Source: an uncultured Muribaculaceae bacterium
Lineage (GTDB): Bacteria > Bacteroidota > Bacteroidia > Bacteroidales > Muribaculaceae
NCBI GenBank assembly: GCA_910578395.1
Contig: CAJTPZ010000003.1
Span: 20,012 to 84,011, forward strand
Length of the DNA stretch: 64,000 nt
Direction of reading: 5' to 3'
Shown piece after piece: positions 24,987 through 34,017 of the stretch. Position 1 is the stretch's first letter. Each line of letters starts with the position of its first letter. The notes under the pieces were generated by a model. It made no database searches, was not told the DNA's origin, and was given only the letters and a program-made list of their open reading frames with translations. The position numbers and the translations under genes are program-made.

Positions 24987-25051
24987 CCTATGTCATCGGA
25001 AGACAAAGTTAACGACAATTAGCCAAACGGCGAAATTATTAGGATAAGAAT

Positions 25052-25435
25052 TTGACCGTCCGTTCAGAAAAGAAAACAGCGAAATATCCGGCGGTGTGTG
25101 ATAAAGGAAGTCTTGGACGTCTGTTCCCTTATACCCCCGACAGTTCTTCGCTGACAGTGGAGTGTCCGGCTTCGGACTATAGCGCATCGTCGATTGCAAG
25201 AGCTGTCGAGGATTGCAATGCGCATCTGCTGAATCTCAATGTAACATCAGCGGAGTCGGCAGTGCCCGGCAATATAGTGGTTGATCTGCGTGTCAATCAC
25301 CGGAATGCCGAAGCTGTGAGCCGTTCGCTCGAACGTTATGGCTTCATGGTGACATCAAAAGACAGTCCGCTTACTCCATTAGAGGAAAAAGCCCGCGGAA
25401 ATGCGCTTGAGCTGCTTCACTATCTGGAAATGTGA
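25052..25435 (+). CDS. Small ACT-like protein, unusual TTG start
   Basis: 127 residues. The frame opens at 25043 after a TAG and its only early start is TTG at 25052; the next ATG codon is too far inside. A central beta-alpha-beta (VVDLRVNHRNAEAVSRSLERYGF) and a helical end (NALELLHYLEM) resemble the C-terminal ACT-like half of the larger CBS-plus-ACT protein that sits beside pdxJ in many Bacteroidales. The CBS pair is missing here, so this is either a reduced form or a separate family. Residues 1-60 (including LFPYTPDSSSLTVECP) match nothing I can name. It is followed 44 nt later by ribH. Confidence 0.6.
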   Translation: MTVRSEKKTAKYPAVCDKGSLGRLFPYTPDSSSLTVECPASDYSASSIARAVEDCNAHLLNLNVTSAESAVPGNIVVDLRVNHRNAEAVSRSLERYGFMVTSKDSPLTPLEEKARGNALELLHYLEM

Positions 25436-25479
25436 ACCGAAGTAAAACAACAACATCATCACAACACTTAGATAACAAG

Positions 25480-25959
25480 ATGTCGACACATATCCCACAG
25501 GCACCGCTTCCAAAAGTGGAAAACATGCGGGTTGCCATTGTAAAAGCCATGTGGAACGGTCATATAACCGATTGTCTTACAGAGAGCGCCTTAAAAGTGT
25601 TCAGGCAGCAGAACTTTCCGGAACGCGACGTCGTGGTGTTTGAAGTGCCGGGAGCGGTAGAGCTTACTTATGCGGCATCGCAGCTGATTGAAACCGGTCT
25701 GTTCGATGCTGTTATTGTGTTCGGTTGTGTTATCAAGGGTGACACACCTCATTTTGATTACGTCTGTCAGAGTGTCACACAGGGAATCGCGATGCTTAAC
25801 AGCGATTGCGACATACCGGTTATTTTCGGAGTGCTGACTGTCAATGAGGAGAAGCAGGCTCTTGACCGTTGTGGCGGAATCTGTGGAGACAAGGGGGCCG
25901 AAGCTGCGGAGACAGCCATAAGGATGCACGACTTCACTGTGAAAGTGAGAGACCTGTGA
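25480..25959 (+). CDS. ribH: 6,7-dimethyl-8-ribityllumazine synthase
   Basis: 159 residues from the ATG at 25480; an earlier in-frame start at 25432 adds 16 polar residues not seen in the family. Key features: AIVKAMWNGHITDCLTESAL, FEVPGAVELTYAA with the phosphate-binding region, VIVFGCVIKGDTPHFDYVC containing the catalytic His, and FGVLTVNEEKQALDRCGG. It makes lumazine from the pyrimidinedione and 3,4-dihydroxybutanone phosphate in riboflavin synthesis, as an icosahedral or pentameric assembly. It precedes the SurA-like gene by 33 nt. Confidence 0.96.
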   Translation: MSTHIPQAPLPKVENMRVAIVKAMWNGHITDCLTESALKVFRQQNFPERDVVVFEVPGAVELTYAASQLIETGLFDAVIVFGCVIKGDTPHFDYVCQSVTQGIAMLNSDCDIPVIFGVLTVNEEKQALDRCGGICGDKGAEAAETAIRMHDFTVKVRDL

Positions 25960-25992
25960 TCAGTAGATAGTAAATTCATTGTAATGTAAAGT

Positions 25993-27357
25993 ATGAATAT
26001 ATCACGAGTTGCATTTGCTGTGGCGCTTGCAGTGACTGCGCCGACAATTTTTGCGCAAAACAATATAGCCGAGGAAGTCGCATGGATGGTAGGAGACCAG
26101 CCTATATATAAAAGCGAGATAGAAGAGGCCTATCAGCAGGCGCTTTACGAGCATTCGCAGCTTAATGGCGATCCTTATTGTATCATACCCGAAAATCTTG
26201 CTATTGACAAGCTATATCTGCATCAGGCTGACATAGACACTATTGAAGTAACTCCGTCGCAGGTCGCCGCAGCCGTAGAGCAGCGACTCAACTATTTCAT
26301 AACCAATCTTGGAACAAAAGAAAAAGTTGAGGAGTATTTCAGGAAAAGTATCCCGGAATTTCGGGACCAGATGACTGAAGTGATGCGTAACCAATACCGC
26401 ATTCAGGATGTACAGCGCAATCTCACCAAGGATGTGAAGGTGACCCCGTCGGATGTCAGAAAATATTTCAATACACTTCCAGAGGATTCGATACCGTTTG
26501 TGCCTCTAAAGGTAGAGGTACAGATACTCACACTCAATCCGGCGATTCCGCGTGAAGAGATTGAAAACGTAAAAGCTCGTCTTAGGGATTACACCGACCG
26601 TGTGAACAAAGGAGAATCAGACTTCTCCACTCTTGCAATTCTTTACAGCGAGGATCCCGGTTCTCAGCCACGTGGCGGCGAACTTGGTTTTTATGGCCGA
26701 GGTCATCTTGAACCCGAGTATGCGGCTGCGGCATTCAACTTGTCGGATCCTAAAAAAGTTTCCAAAATAGTTGAGACGCAGTATGGATTTCATATCATTC
26801 AGCTGATTGAGAAACGTGGTGACCGAGTTAATACACGTCATATCCTCCTTCGTCCACACGTAAATGAGGAGGATCTTACAAAATCCATTGCCCGTCTGGA
26901 TTCTGTAAGAGGAGAGATAATGGATGGCAAATTCACATTTGAGGAAATCGCTCCATATATATCGCAAGACAAGGATTCCCGAAACAACAAGGGTATCATG
27001 GTGAATACTGAAGACGGTGCCGGCACAACATTGTGGGAGATGCAGCAGTTGCCTCAGGAGATTTCGAAAGTTGTAGGCGGAATGCAGCCTGGAGATATAT
27101 CTGAGCCGTTTGTGATGATAGATCCCAAGCGTAACCGTGAGATGGTGGCAATGGTGAAACTCACTTCGCGTCTCGAAGGACACAAAGCAAATCTTTCGGA
27201 TGATTACCAGCTTGTCAAAGGCATGTATGAGAACTCACAGAGAGGGGAAATACTGAAAAAGTGGCTTGCAAAAAAAATAAGCGAGACTTATATAAAAATT
27301 GAAGACAACTGGGCAGACTGCACTTTTCAGCATGAAGGCTGGATAAAGAAACAGTAA
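25993..27357 (+). CDS. SurA-like periplasmic peptidyl-prolyl isomerase
   Basis: 454 residues with a signal peptide (MNISRVAFAVALAVTAPTIFA). A SurA-type N-terminal helical domain (res ~25-170; DQMTEVMRNQYRIQDVQRN) is followed by two parvulin modules: the first (about 175-285) is well kept (STLAILYSEDPGSQPRGGEL, YGFHIIQLIEKRGD), and the second (about 285-395) is more divergent (TRHILLRPH, SKVVGGMQPGDISEPF). The family escorts outer-membrane proteins through the periplasm. It leads directly into the OstA-like gene (30 nt gap), and a second SurA-type gene often lies beside it in other Bacteroidales. Which parvulin module is active is not clear. Confidence 0.88.
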   Translation: MNISRVAFAVALAVTAPTIFAQNNIAEEVAWMVGDQPIYKSEIEEAYQQALYEHSQLNGDPYCIIPENLAIDKLYLHQADIDTIEVTPSQVAAAVEQRLNYFITNLGTKEKVEEYFRKSIPEFRDQMTEVMRNQYRIQDVQRNLTKDVKVTPSDVRKYFNTLPEDSIPFVPLKVEVQILTLNPAIPREEIENVKARLRDYTDRVNKGESDFSTLAILYSEDPGSQPRGGELGFYGRGHLEPEYAAAAFNLSDPKKVSKIVETQYGFHIIQLIEKRGDRVNTRHILLRPHVNEEDLTKSIARLDSVRGEIMDGKFTFEEIAPYISQDKDSRNNKGIMVNTEDGAGTTLWEMQQLPQEISKVVGGMQPGDISEPFVMIDPKRNREMVAMVKLTSRLEGHKANLSDDYQLVKGMYENSQRGEILKKWLAKKISETYIKIEDNWADCTFQHEGWIKKQ

Positions 27358-27387
27358 GGCACTATATTAGTTCGGCCCTGACAAGCT

Positions 27388-29238
27388 ATGAGGAAATTGC
27401 TTTTTGTCATTTTGGCTATTGCAGGAATGACAGAAATGTTTTTGCGGGCATCGGGAGCACCTGTTGATCCCCAGGTGCCTAAAGCTGACCGATATGCGGG
27501 CGACCGCGTGTTTCTTGAACGCGCGTCGCGGTTATATGCACGTCAGGGAGAGGACTTCCAGATACTTGTCGGCGATGTGGAATTCCGCAAAGCCGACATG
27601 TTTATGTATTGTGACAGTGCGCATTTCTATACTGATAATTCGTTGAAGGCTTACGGATCAATCAGGATGGAGCAGGGCGATACGCTTTTTGTGTTTGCTG
27701 ATTCTCTTTATTACAACGACAGTCTTGAACTCGCCACACTCTATTCATGGGAGGGCAAGATGGTTGAGCTTATAAACCGCGATGTGAAGCTTGAGACCGA
27801 AGAGTTTTTCTATGATCTGGGCATTGATCTCGGTTATTATCGCTCAGGAGGAATCCTGACAGACACGACCAACCGCCTTATATCGCAGGAAGGCGAATAC
27901 AGTCCAACTACTAAGGAGGCCAATTTCTATATTGATGTCAGGCTGAACTCACGTGATAAATCAGGCGACACGTTGCAGATACTTACCGATACGCTGTTAT
28001 ATAATACGGCCACGCATGTTGCCGAACTGACATGTTTCAGTGAAATCGTCAATTCAGATGGAGTATTGCTGACGACCGAAGGCCGATACAATACAGAAAG
28101 CGGGTTCGGTGAGTTGTTCAGCCGCTCGAAGGCGGTGATGAACAGAGGTACCACACTTATCGGTGATACTCTCATCTATGACCGAGAGCTTGGTTATGGC
28201 GAAGCTTTCGGCAATATGGAGCTTGAGGATACAGCTAAAAAGTCGATACTGACGGGGGATTATGGATTTTATGACCAGTTGCGTGACAGTGCGTTTGTCA
28301 CCGGTAGGGCATTGGCAATGGAATACTCGTCGGGGGATACTCTTTATCTGCATGGCGATACTATCAGGGCATTCAAGGTTTTTCTTGATGAGATACAAAT
28401 TAATGATTCTACATTTGTAGTCGCCGACACAACAAACCATATAGTTGCATATCCACGCGTGAGGTTTTACAGGACAGACATGCAAGGTTTGTGCGATTCG
28501 ATGACTTTTGTAAGTCTTGACTCCACTCTTTATCTAAACCATCATCCTATTGTCTGGTCGGAAAACAGGCAGATTGTCGGAAACGAGATATATGTTCATT
28601 TCAATGACTCGACAGTAGATTCCGCTACACTGCCCAATCAGGCACTCGTTGCGGAAGAAATAGAGGAAGGGTTTTATAATCAACTGAAAGGTAGAGAAAT
28701 GATCGCATATTTTGATAATGGTGTCATGAGGCATCTTGATGTGATCGGTAATGTTCAGGCCGTTTCTTTTCCTATGGAAAATGACTCTACTTACAATAAG
28801 GTGGTTACTATGGAAAGTAGCACTCTTTCAGCTGATTTTCATAACAATGCGTTGGAACGCATGAAGATATGGCCTAATGTGAAATCGGTTGTAACTCCAC
28901 TTTATCTTGCCAAAAGTTCAATATTCCGTCTGCCTGAATTTAAATGGTATGAGATTCTGCGTCCGACAGATCCTGATGATGTGTTCAATGTGTCGCAGAT
29001 GATGATTGATTATCTGAATCAAAAAGAGGATGAGTCAATCAGGGGTAAGGAGCCGGAAAAAAGAACGACTAAAATAGAGATTCCGCGTGGACGTAAAATT
29101 GAAATTCGTCCGGTCGAGATAGGTTCAGGCAGTCAGGCTGTCGACAGTATTATGCCTCCTGTTCTGATTGATGACAATGTTGCATCGGATGACACATTGC
29201 CTGAGGCGATTGACAAAGCCGATGCGGAAACACTTTAA
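27388..29238 (+). CDS. OstA/LptA-like envelope protein
   Basis: 616 residues with a signal peptide (MRKLLFVILAIAGMTEMFLRASG). Most of the length is a series of short beta repeats of the OstA/LptA jelly-roll type: LVGDVEFRKADMFMYCDSAHFY, YGSIRMEQGDTLFVFADSLYY, LTTEGRYNTESG and similar segments from about 45 to 500. The C-terminal ~110 residues are charged and less ordered. LptA-like proteins carry lipopolysaccharide across the periplasm; the large Bacteroidota version probably also takes part in LPS transport. Its gene follows the SurA-like gene and its end overlaps the upstream alternative start of the aminopeptidase gene. Confidence 0.8.
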   Translation: MRKLLFVILAIAGMTEMFLRASGAPVDPQVPKADRYAGDRVFLERASRLYARQGEDFQILVGDVEFRKADMFMYCDSAHFYTDNSLKAYGSIRMEQGDTLFVFADSLYYNDSLELATLYSWEGKMVELINRDVKLETEEFFYDLGIDLGYYRSGGILTDTTNRLISQEGEYSPTTKEANFYIDVRLNSRDKSGDTLQILTDTLLYNTATHVAELTCFSEIVNSDGVLLTTEGRYNTESGFGELFSRSKAVMNRGTTLIGDTLIYDRELGYGEAFGNMELEDTAKKSILTGDYGFYDQLRDSAFVTGRALAMEYSSGDTLYLHGDTIRAFKVFLDEIQINDSTFVVADTTNHIVAYPRVRFYRTDMQGLCDSMTFVSLDSTLYLNHHPIVWSENRQIVGNEIYVHFNDSTVDSATLPNQALVAEEIEEGFYNQLKGREMIAYFDNGVMRHLDVIGNVQAVSFPMENDSTYNKVVTMESSTLSADFHNNALERMKIWPNVKSVVTPLYLAKSSIFRLPEFKWYEILRPTDPDDVFNVSQMMIDYLNQKEDESIRGKEPEKRTTKIEIPRGRKIEIRPVEIGSGSQAVDSIMPPVLIDDNVASDDTLPEAIDKADAETL

Positions 29239-29254
29239 AACACTTGAGAATACC

Positions 29255-30547
29255 ATGGATTACGTAAACGACCTTATTGATTTTCTGAATGAGAGTCCAT
29301 GCAACTTTTTTGCGGTGGAGGCTATTTCACGAAGATTGGAAACTGCCGGATTCAAGCGTTTGGATACACGCGATGAATGGGATCTGAAGCCCGGCGACCG
29401 CAGATATATTGTAAAGAATTCTTCTGCTGTTTTCGCGTTTGTCGTGGGAGCCGGTGATGCAGCTTCAGGCTGGCGCATCATATCGGCCCACAGTGATTCT
29501 CCCGGTTTCAGGGTAAAGCCAAATCCTGAGATTTTGTGTGATGGAGGGGTGCTGAAACTAAACACAGAGGTCTACGGCGGTCCGATACTTTACACTTGGT
29601 TCGATCGTCCGCTTTCGCTTGCTGGGCGTGTGATTCTGCGCGGTAATGACGTATTACACCCGGAAACAAGGCTTGTGAAATGGGATGAGTCTATTCTCAC
29701 CATACCGCATCTCGCCATACATTACAATCGTGGGGTGAATGATGGAAATCCTCTGTCGAAACAGAAGGACATGCTGCCGGTGCTCGGCAAGCTTGGAAAA
29801 GGGGAATGCAAGGAAGGGTATGTGCCCCGCATGTTAGCCAATAAACTCGGTGTGGATGAAAAGGATATTCTTGATTATGATCTGATGCTCTATGATACGA
29901 CTCCGGCATCGTTGGTGGGGCGGAACGGAGAGTTTATCACATCGGGACGTATCGACGATCTGATGATGGCCCATGCCGCATTGTCGGCTATGATTGCCAC
30001 GGCAGGAGAGGATTGCGATCAGACGCGTGTTATGGCTGTATTTGACAATGAGGAGACCGGAAGTGGAACCAAACAAGGAGCCGCATCACCAGTTCTTCAT
30101 AATTTGCTCCGACGCATCGGCGTGTCGATCGGAGGGGATGACAGTTCATTTATAAGAGCAATCGACAATTCATTTATGATATCGGCCGATAATGCTCATG
30201 CCACACATCCCAACTATGTGGAAAAGCAGGATCCTACAAATCATCCGGTTGTGGGAGGTGGACCGGTGATCAAAGTAAATGCCAATTGTAAATACATGAC
30301 TGATGCCGATTCGGCAGCTGTATTCCGTACTATATGCGAGCAAGCTGGTGTGCCGGTGCAATATTTCGTAAACCACAGCGACGTCGCCGGAGGCTCTACG
30401 CTCGGCAATATTCTCACCTCGCAACTTGATCTCAGAGGGGTGGATATGGGGGCTCCGCAATGGGCTATGCACTCATGCCGCGAGACGGCCAGTACAGCCG
30501 ATGTTAACTACACTATAGCCGCTTTCAGCAGGTTCTTCAGCCTCTGA
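29255..30547 (+). CDS. M18 family aspartyl-type aminopeptidase
   Basis: 430 residues from the ATG at 29255 (MDYVNDLIDFL), 17 nt after the OstA-like stop; an ATG at 29222 would overlap that gene. The M18 zinc-peptidase motifs are present: SAHSDSPGFRVKP with the first metal His, SGRIDDLMMAHAAL with the bridging Asp, FDNEETGSGTKQGA with catalytic Glu pair, ADNAHATHPNYVEKQDP and NHSDVAGGSTLGN. M18 enzymes remove N-terminal residues from peptides in the cytoplasm. No signal peptide. It ends 16 nt before a bidirectional terminator. Confidence 0.93.
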   Translation: MDYVNDLIDFLNESPCNFFAVEAISRRLETAGFKRLDTRDEWDLKPGDRRYIVKNSSAVFAFVVGAGDAASGWRIISAHSDSPGFRVKPNPEILCDGGVLKLNTEVYGGPILYTWFDRPLSLAGRVILRGNDVLHPETRLVKWDESILTIPHLAIHYNRGVNDGNPLSKQKDMLPVLGKLGKGECKEGYVPRMLANKLGVDEKDILDYDLMLYDTTPASLVGRNGEFITSGRIDDLMMAHAALSAMIATAGEDCDQTRVMAVFDNEETGSGTKQGAASPVLHNLLRRIGVSIGGDDSSFIRAIDNSFMISADNAHATHPNYVEKQDPTNHPVVGGGPVIKVNANCKYMTDADSAAVFRTICEQAGVPVQYFVNHSDVAGGSTLGNILTSQLDLRGVDMGAPQWAMHSCRETASTADVNYTIAAFSRFFSL

Positions 30548-30562
30548 TATAAATTGAAATAG

Positions 30563-30602
30563 AAAAAGAGCGATTAACCTTAATAGGGAATCGCTCTTTT
30601 TT
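30563..30602. terminator. Bidirectional terminator between the M18 gene and nhaA
   Basis: AAAAAGAGCGATT (30563-30575) pairs with AATCGCTCTTTTTT (30589-30602). The run of A on one arm and T on the other gives a U-tract on either strand, suited to two convergent genes ending at 30547 and 30617. Confidence 0.88.
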
Positions 30603-30616
30603 CACGTAATATAATA

Positions 30617-32056
30617 TCAGGATTCCTGTTCTTCGGGGTTGTTTGCATCGGCAGGAAGAGTGCGGTGGAGGAGTATCCAGCCTATAAGTCCGGCGAGTAG
30701 CGATCCGATGACAATACCGAGTTTGGCGTGGCTGAGCATTGATGTAATTTCCGGAGTGTTGCCTCCAAACGACAAATTGGCTATGAATAAAGATACTGTG
30801 AATCCGATACCGCCAAGCATGGCGATTGAAAACATCATCTTCCAGTTGGTGCCTTCGGGCATCGGAGCGAGCTTTAACTTTACTGTGAGCCATGAGAAAA
30901 TGAAAATTCCAAATAGCTTGCCGATAACAAGCGCTATGATTATAGCTATGCTTATGCCTTCAAATATAGAGGATGCGGGGGTGTTGAGAAGAAATATGCC
31001 GGCATTGGCAAATGCAAATAGTGGCAGAATTATATAATTGACTGTGGAGTGAAGTGAATCCTCTAATTCCTGCAGGGGAGAAATCACTTTATCGGATGCC
31101 GACTCGATCTGTTTCAGCCAGTTCATCTGATCTTTACTAAGGATGCTGCGGCGGTTCAGAAGTTTGTCATCTTCGGCATTGAATCTGCGTATATTGGCGC
31201 GTATTGTCTTTATATAATTGTTGGGTGCAAATACCGGTTTTGCAGGTACACAGAATGCGACAAGAACACCTGCTATTGTCGGGTGGATGCCAGAGTTGAG
31301 AAACAGGAACCAGACCACTGCACCGATGCCAAGATAGAACCAGTTGTTTTGAATGCGCAGGACTGATCCAAGCAGAAGCACGCCGAGCAGAAGAAAAGCG
31401 ACTAAAAGCAGCATACCTTCGATATGGGTCGAATAAAAAAGAGCGATTACTATAATGCCTCCGATATCATCGACTACAGCGAGGGTAGTGAGAAATATTT
31501 TTAGCGAAAGCGGAACACGTTTGCCAAGCATGGACAACACGCCGAGAGAGAATGCTATATCAGTGGCCATCGGTATGGCAGCTCCTCCTGAATATGGTGT
31601 GCCATGGGCAAATATCAGGTATATCATCACAGGCATGACCATTCCTCCTATGGCAGCAATGATCGGAAGTAAGGCCTGCTTGAATGATGAGAGTTCACCC
31701 ACGAGAATTTCCCGCTTTATTTCAAGACCTATGGAGAAAAAGAATATCGCCATGAGGGCATCATTGATGAAGTCGAGCATCGACATTGGGTGTCCCGAAT
31801 GGCTGAATAAATTAAAATGTCCGATCTGTAGAGCTATCTTCTGTTCCCAGAAATTGAAGTAGTATTGGTTTATACCTGGTATGTTGGCTATGATCAAAGC
31901 AAGTACTGTTACGGCAATGAGTACGTTTCCTCCTGATGCATGACGTTTCAATGACAGACGTGCGGTGTAGAACACGTTGCGGTGTTTTTGCTCTCCGGAG
32001 GGCTCTGGCTGCGACTGGTTGTTGACGGGAAAGGTTGAATACGTGGTGTTTTTCAT
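30617..32056 (-). CDS. nhaA: NhaA-type Na+/H+ antiporter
   Basis: 479 residues with about 11 hydrophobic helices. The NhaA signature is intact: TLAVVDDIGGIIVIALFY with the paired Asp of the ion site, GIHPTIAGVLVAFCVP, MATDIAFSLGVLSML and IGFTVSLFIANLSF. An N-terminal ~45-residue polar extension precedes the first helix, and a ~70-residue cytoplasmic loop (AEDDKLLNRRSILSKD) sits between helices, as in other Bacteroidota forms. It exports sodium and controls pH in the inner membrane. Transcribed alone, convergent with the M18 gene. Confidence 0.94.
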   Translation of the reverse strand: MKNTTYSTFPVNNQSQPEPSGEQKHRNVFYTARLSLKRHASGGNVLIAVTVLALIIANIPGINQYYFNFWEQKIALQIGHFNLFSHSGHPMSMLDFINDALMAIFFFSIGLEIKREILVGELSSFKQALLPIIAAIGGMVMPVMIYLIFAHGTPYSGGAAIPMATDIAFSLGVLSMLGKRVPLSLKIFLTTLAVVDDIGGIIVIALFYSTHIEGMLLLVAFLLLGVLLLGSVLRIQNNWFYLGIGAVVWFLFLNSGIHPTIAGVLVAFCVPAKPVFAPNNYIKTIRANIRRFNAEDDKLLNRRSILSKDQMNWLKQIESASDKVISPLQELEDSLHSTVNYIILPLFAFANAGIFLLNTPASSIFEGISIAIIIALVIGKLFGIFIFSWLTVKLKLAPMPEGTNWKMMFSIAMLGGIGFTVSLFIANLSFGGNTPEITSMLSHAKLGIVIGSLLAGLIGWILLHRTLPADANNPEEQES

Positions 32057-32213
32057 GCTTTTAAAATGAAATATGCTATTTGGAAGCTACATGTATAACA
32101 ATTTTATCATGTAATTTGCTTATGGTCATGGATTAGGTGGTTTTTGAAAACAGATTCAAGGAGATTTTCAAATTCACGGATTTGGAATTATTTTAGTGGC
32201 TAAAATTGGTTTA

Positions 32214-32690
32214 ATGATGGATATAGTGCTTTATATATTGGCCGCAATATGTTTGCTGGTAGGGTTTCTTGGATGTTTTCTGCCGGTATTGCCCGGACCT
32301 CCGGTGTCCTATATAGGTCTTTTGTTGTTGCAGGCGACAGACCGGTTTCATTTTTCGGTGGGACAACTGGTATTATGGGCATTATTGGTCGTTGTCGTGC
32401 TTGTGATGGATTATTTAATGCCCGTATTGGGTGCAAAGTACAGTGGAGGCAGCAAATGGGGTAAATGGGGATGTCTGGTTGGATCCATTGTCGGTATATT
32501 TCTGTTTGCTCCATGGGGAATCCTGTTGGGGCCTTTCATAGGAGCCTGTATCGGGGAGCTGGCAGGCGGAAAAGGGATCGGTGATGCTGTAAAAGCAGGA
32601 TTTGGAGCGTTTGTGGGCTTTTTGGTAAGTGTGGTTCTTAAAGCGGTGCTTTGTGTGTATTTTGTGTATTGTGCAATCACAGCCTGTTGA
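32214..32690 (+). CDS. DUF456 membrane protein
   Basis: 158 residues from the ATG pair at 32214; a GTG at 32196 would add six residues. Four or five helices dominate: VLYILAAICLLVGFLGCFLP with the PVLPGPP turn typical of DUF456, LVLWALLVVVVLVMDYLMPVLG, and a glycine-rich segment GAKYSGGSKWGKWGCLVGS before APWGILLGPFIGACIGEL. Function of the family is not known. It lies upstream of the permease gene with 78 nt between. Confidence 0.8.
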   Translation: MMDIVLYILAAICLLVGFLGCFLPVLPGPPVSYIGLLLLQATDRFHFSVGQLVLWALLVVVVLVMDYLMPVLGAKYSGGSKWGKWGCLVGSIVGIFLFAPWGILLGPFIGACIGELAGGKGIGDAVKAGFGAFVGFLVSVVLKAVLCVYFVYCAITAC

Positions 32691-32768
32691 TCTTTTGTTC
32701 CGGTCGATATTTGCTATTTTTTTCGTCGAATATTCTTGTTATATTTGAAGTTCATAAACAGAAATAAA

Positions 32769-33998
32769 GTGTTTGCATCGTTTTTAGCCCGAAGGATGAG
32801 CCTGATCAGAGCTGACCGTAGAAGCCTGGTAGGATCTGTTGTCGCGATTGCCGGAGTGGCGCTTGCCGTATGCACGATGATGTTGACAGTTGCTGTATCA
32901 AGAGGATTCGGCAGGGAGGTGACGGCCAGATTGCTTGCTTTTGATGCGCCGCTGACGGTCTCTGTTCCTCCTATTGTGGAGGGAGAATCTATGGTTGCTG
33001 TGACACCTGAATTGCGTGAGGTGATAAACGATGTTTTTCCTGGGGTTGAGAATGTGGCTGTATGGCAGACACCGGCAATGGTGAAGTCGTCGACGTCATT
33101 TGATGGACTGATTCTGAAAAATCTTTCAGGAAGAAGTCATTGCGGTTTTATATGCGAATCACTTGTAAGAGGCAGAACGCCAGAAAAGACTGGAGATATA
33201 TTGATTTCGTCCGAGACAGCAGAAACACTTGATGTAGATACTGCCGACAGGGTAGATATTGCTTTATTTATTGATGGAGCGGTCAAATTACGCCGTGCGA
33301 CAGTCGCCGGTATATATAATACCCATTTTGTGGATTACGATGGCAATGTGGCGTTTATTGATTCAATGACACTTATAAGCGCATTACGGGCGGAAGACGG
33401 GGCATTGGCTACTGAGGTGGAAATTTTTGCCGACGGATCACCGGGAGAATTTCCTGTAATGGCTACAATGTTGCAAAATGCGCTGTCAAAAGCTAACTTT
33501 ACCGGAAAGCTCTCCGACTATTATCGTGTCGATAATTTTACTGATACAGCATCATCTTATCTTGGCTGGCTGGCTCTTCTTGATGTAAATGTGATGGTAA
33601 TTATAGGCCTCATGGCATTCATTGCGGCTTTCACTCTCACATCGTCAATGATTGTAATAGTGCTTGAGCGGGTTAAGTCGATAGGTATGCTCAAGGCTTT
33701 GGGAGCAAGCAACGGTCAGTTGCAGTCGGTGTTTATGATACTTGGCGTGCGTCTTTTACTTTGTGGTATTGCTATAGCCGATGCCATATCGATGGTGCTT
33801 ATCGTAATGCAACGTCAATTTCACGTGTTGCCGCTTGATCCGAAAAACTATTATCTTGACTATGTGCCTGTCGACATGACCTGGCAGATGTTTATGATGG
33901 TGAATGTGGGTGCCATGGTGCTTGGAGTGCTGACAATGTTTATTCCGGTGAAGATTATCGCTACAGTGCGTCCGGTACAGGCAATATCGTTTGAATAA
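32769..33998 (+). CDS. FtsX/LolC-like ABC transporter permease
   Basis: 409 residues from the GTG at 32769, so that the protein starts near FASFLARRMSLIRADRR, the family's usual opening; in-frame TTG codons at 32736 and 32745 would add up to 11 residues, and no ATG is available. A TATATTTG element overlaps those codons (32740-32747). Helix 1 (VAIAGVALAVCTMMLTVAV), a ~230-residue periplasmic domain and three C-terminal helices (VMVIIGLMAFIAAFTLTSSM, FMILGVRLLLCGIAIADAIS, VGAMVLGVLTMFIP) match MacB/FtsX-like permeases. Likely lipoprotein release or a similar envelope export task; the ATPase is not encoded next to it. The oxidoreductase gene follows 19 nt downstream. Confidence 0.8.
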   Translation: MFASFLARRMSLIRADRRSLVGSVVAIAGVALAVCTMMLTVAVSRGFGREVTARLLAFDAPLTVSVPPIVEGESMVAVTPELREVINDVFPGVENVAVWQTPAMVKSSTSFDGLILKNLSGRSHCGFICESLVRGRTPEKTGDILISSETAETLDVDTADRVDIALFIDGAVKLRRATVAGIYNTHFVDYDGNVAFIDSMTLISALRAEDGALATEVEIFADGSPGEFPVMATMLQNALSKANFTGKLSDYYRVDNFTDTASSYLGWLALLDVNVMVIIGLMAFIAAFTLTSSMIVIVLERVKSIGMLKALGASNGQLQSVFMILGVRLLLCGIAIADAISMVLIVMQRQFHVLPLDPKNYYLDYVPVDMTWQMFMMVNVGAMVLGVLTMFIPVKIIATVRPVQAISFE

Positions 33999-34017
33999 TT
34001 GGATAATATAAATCTAT

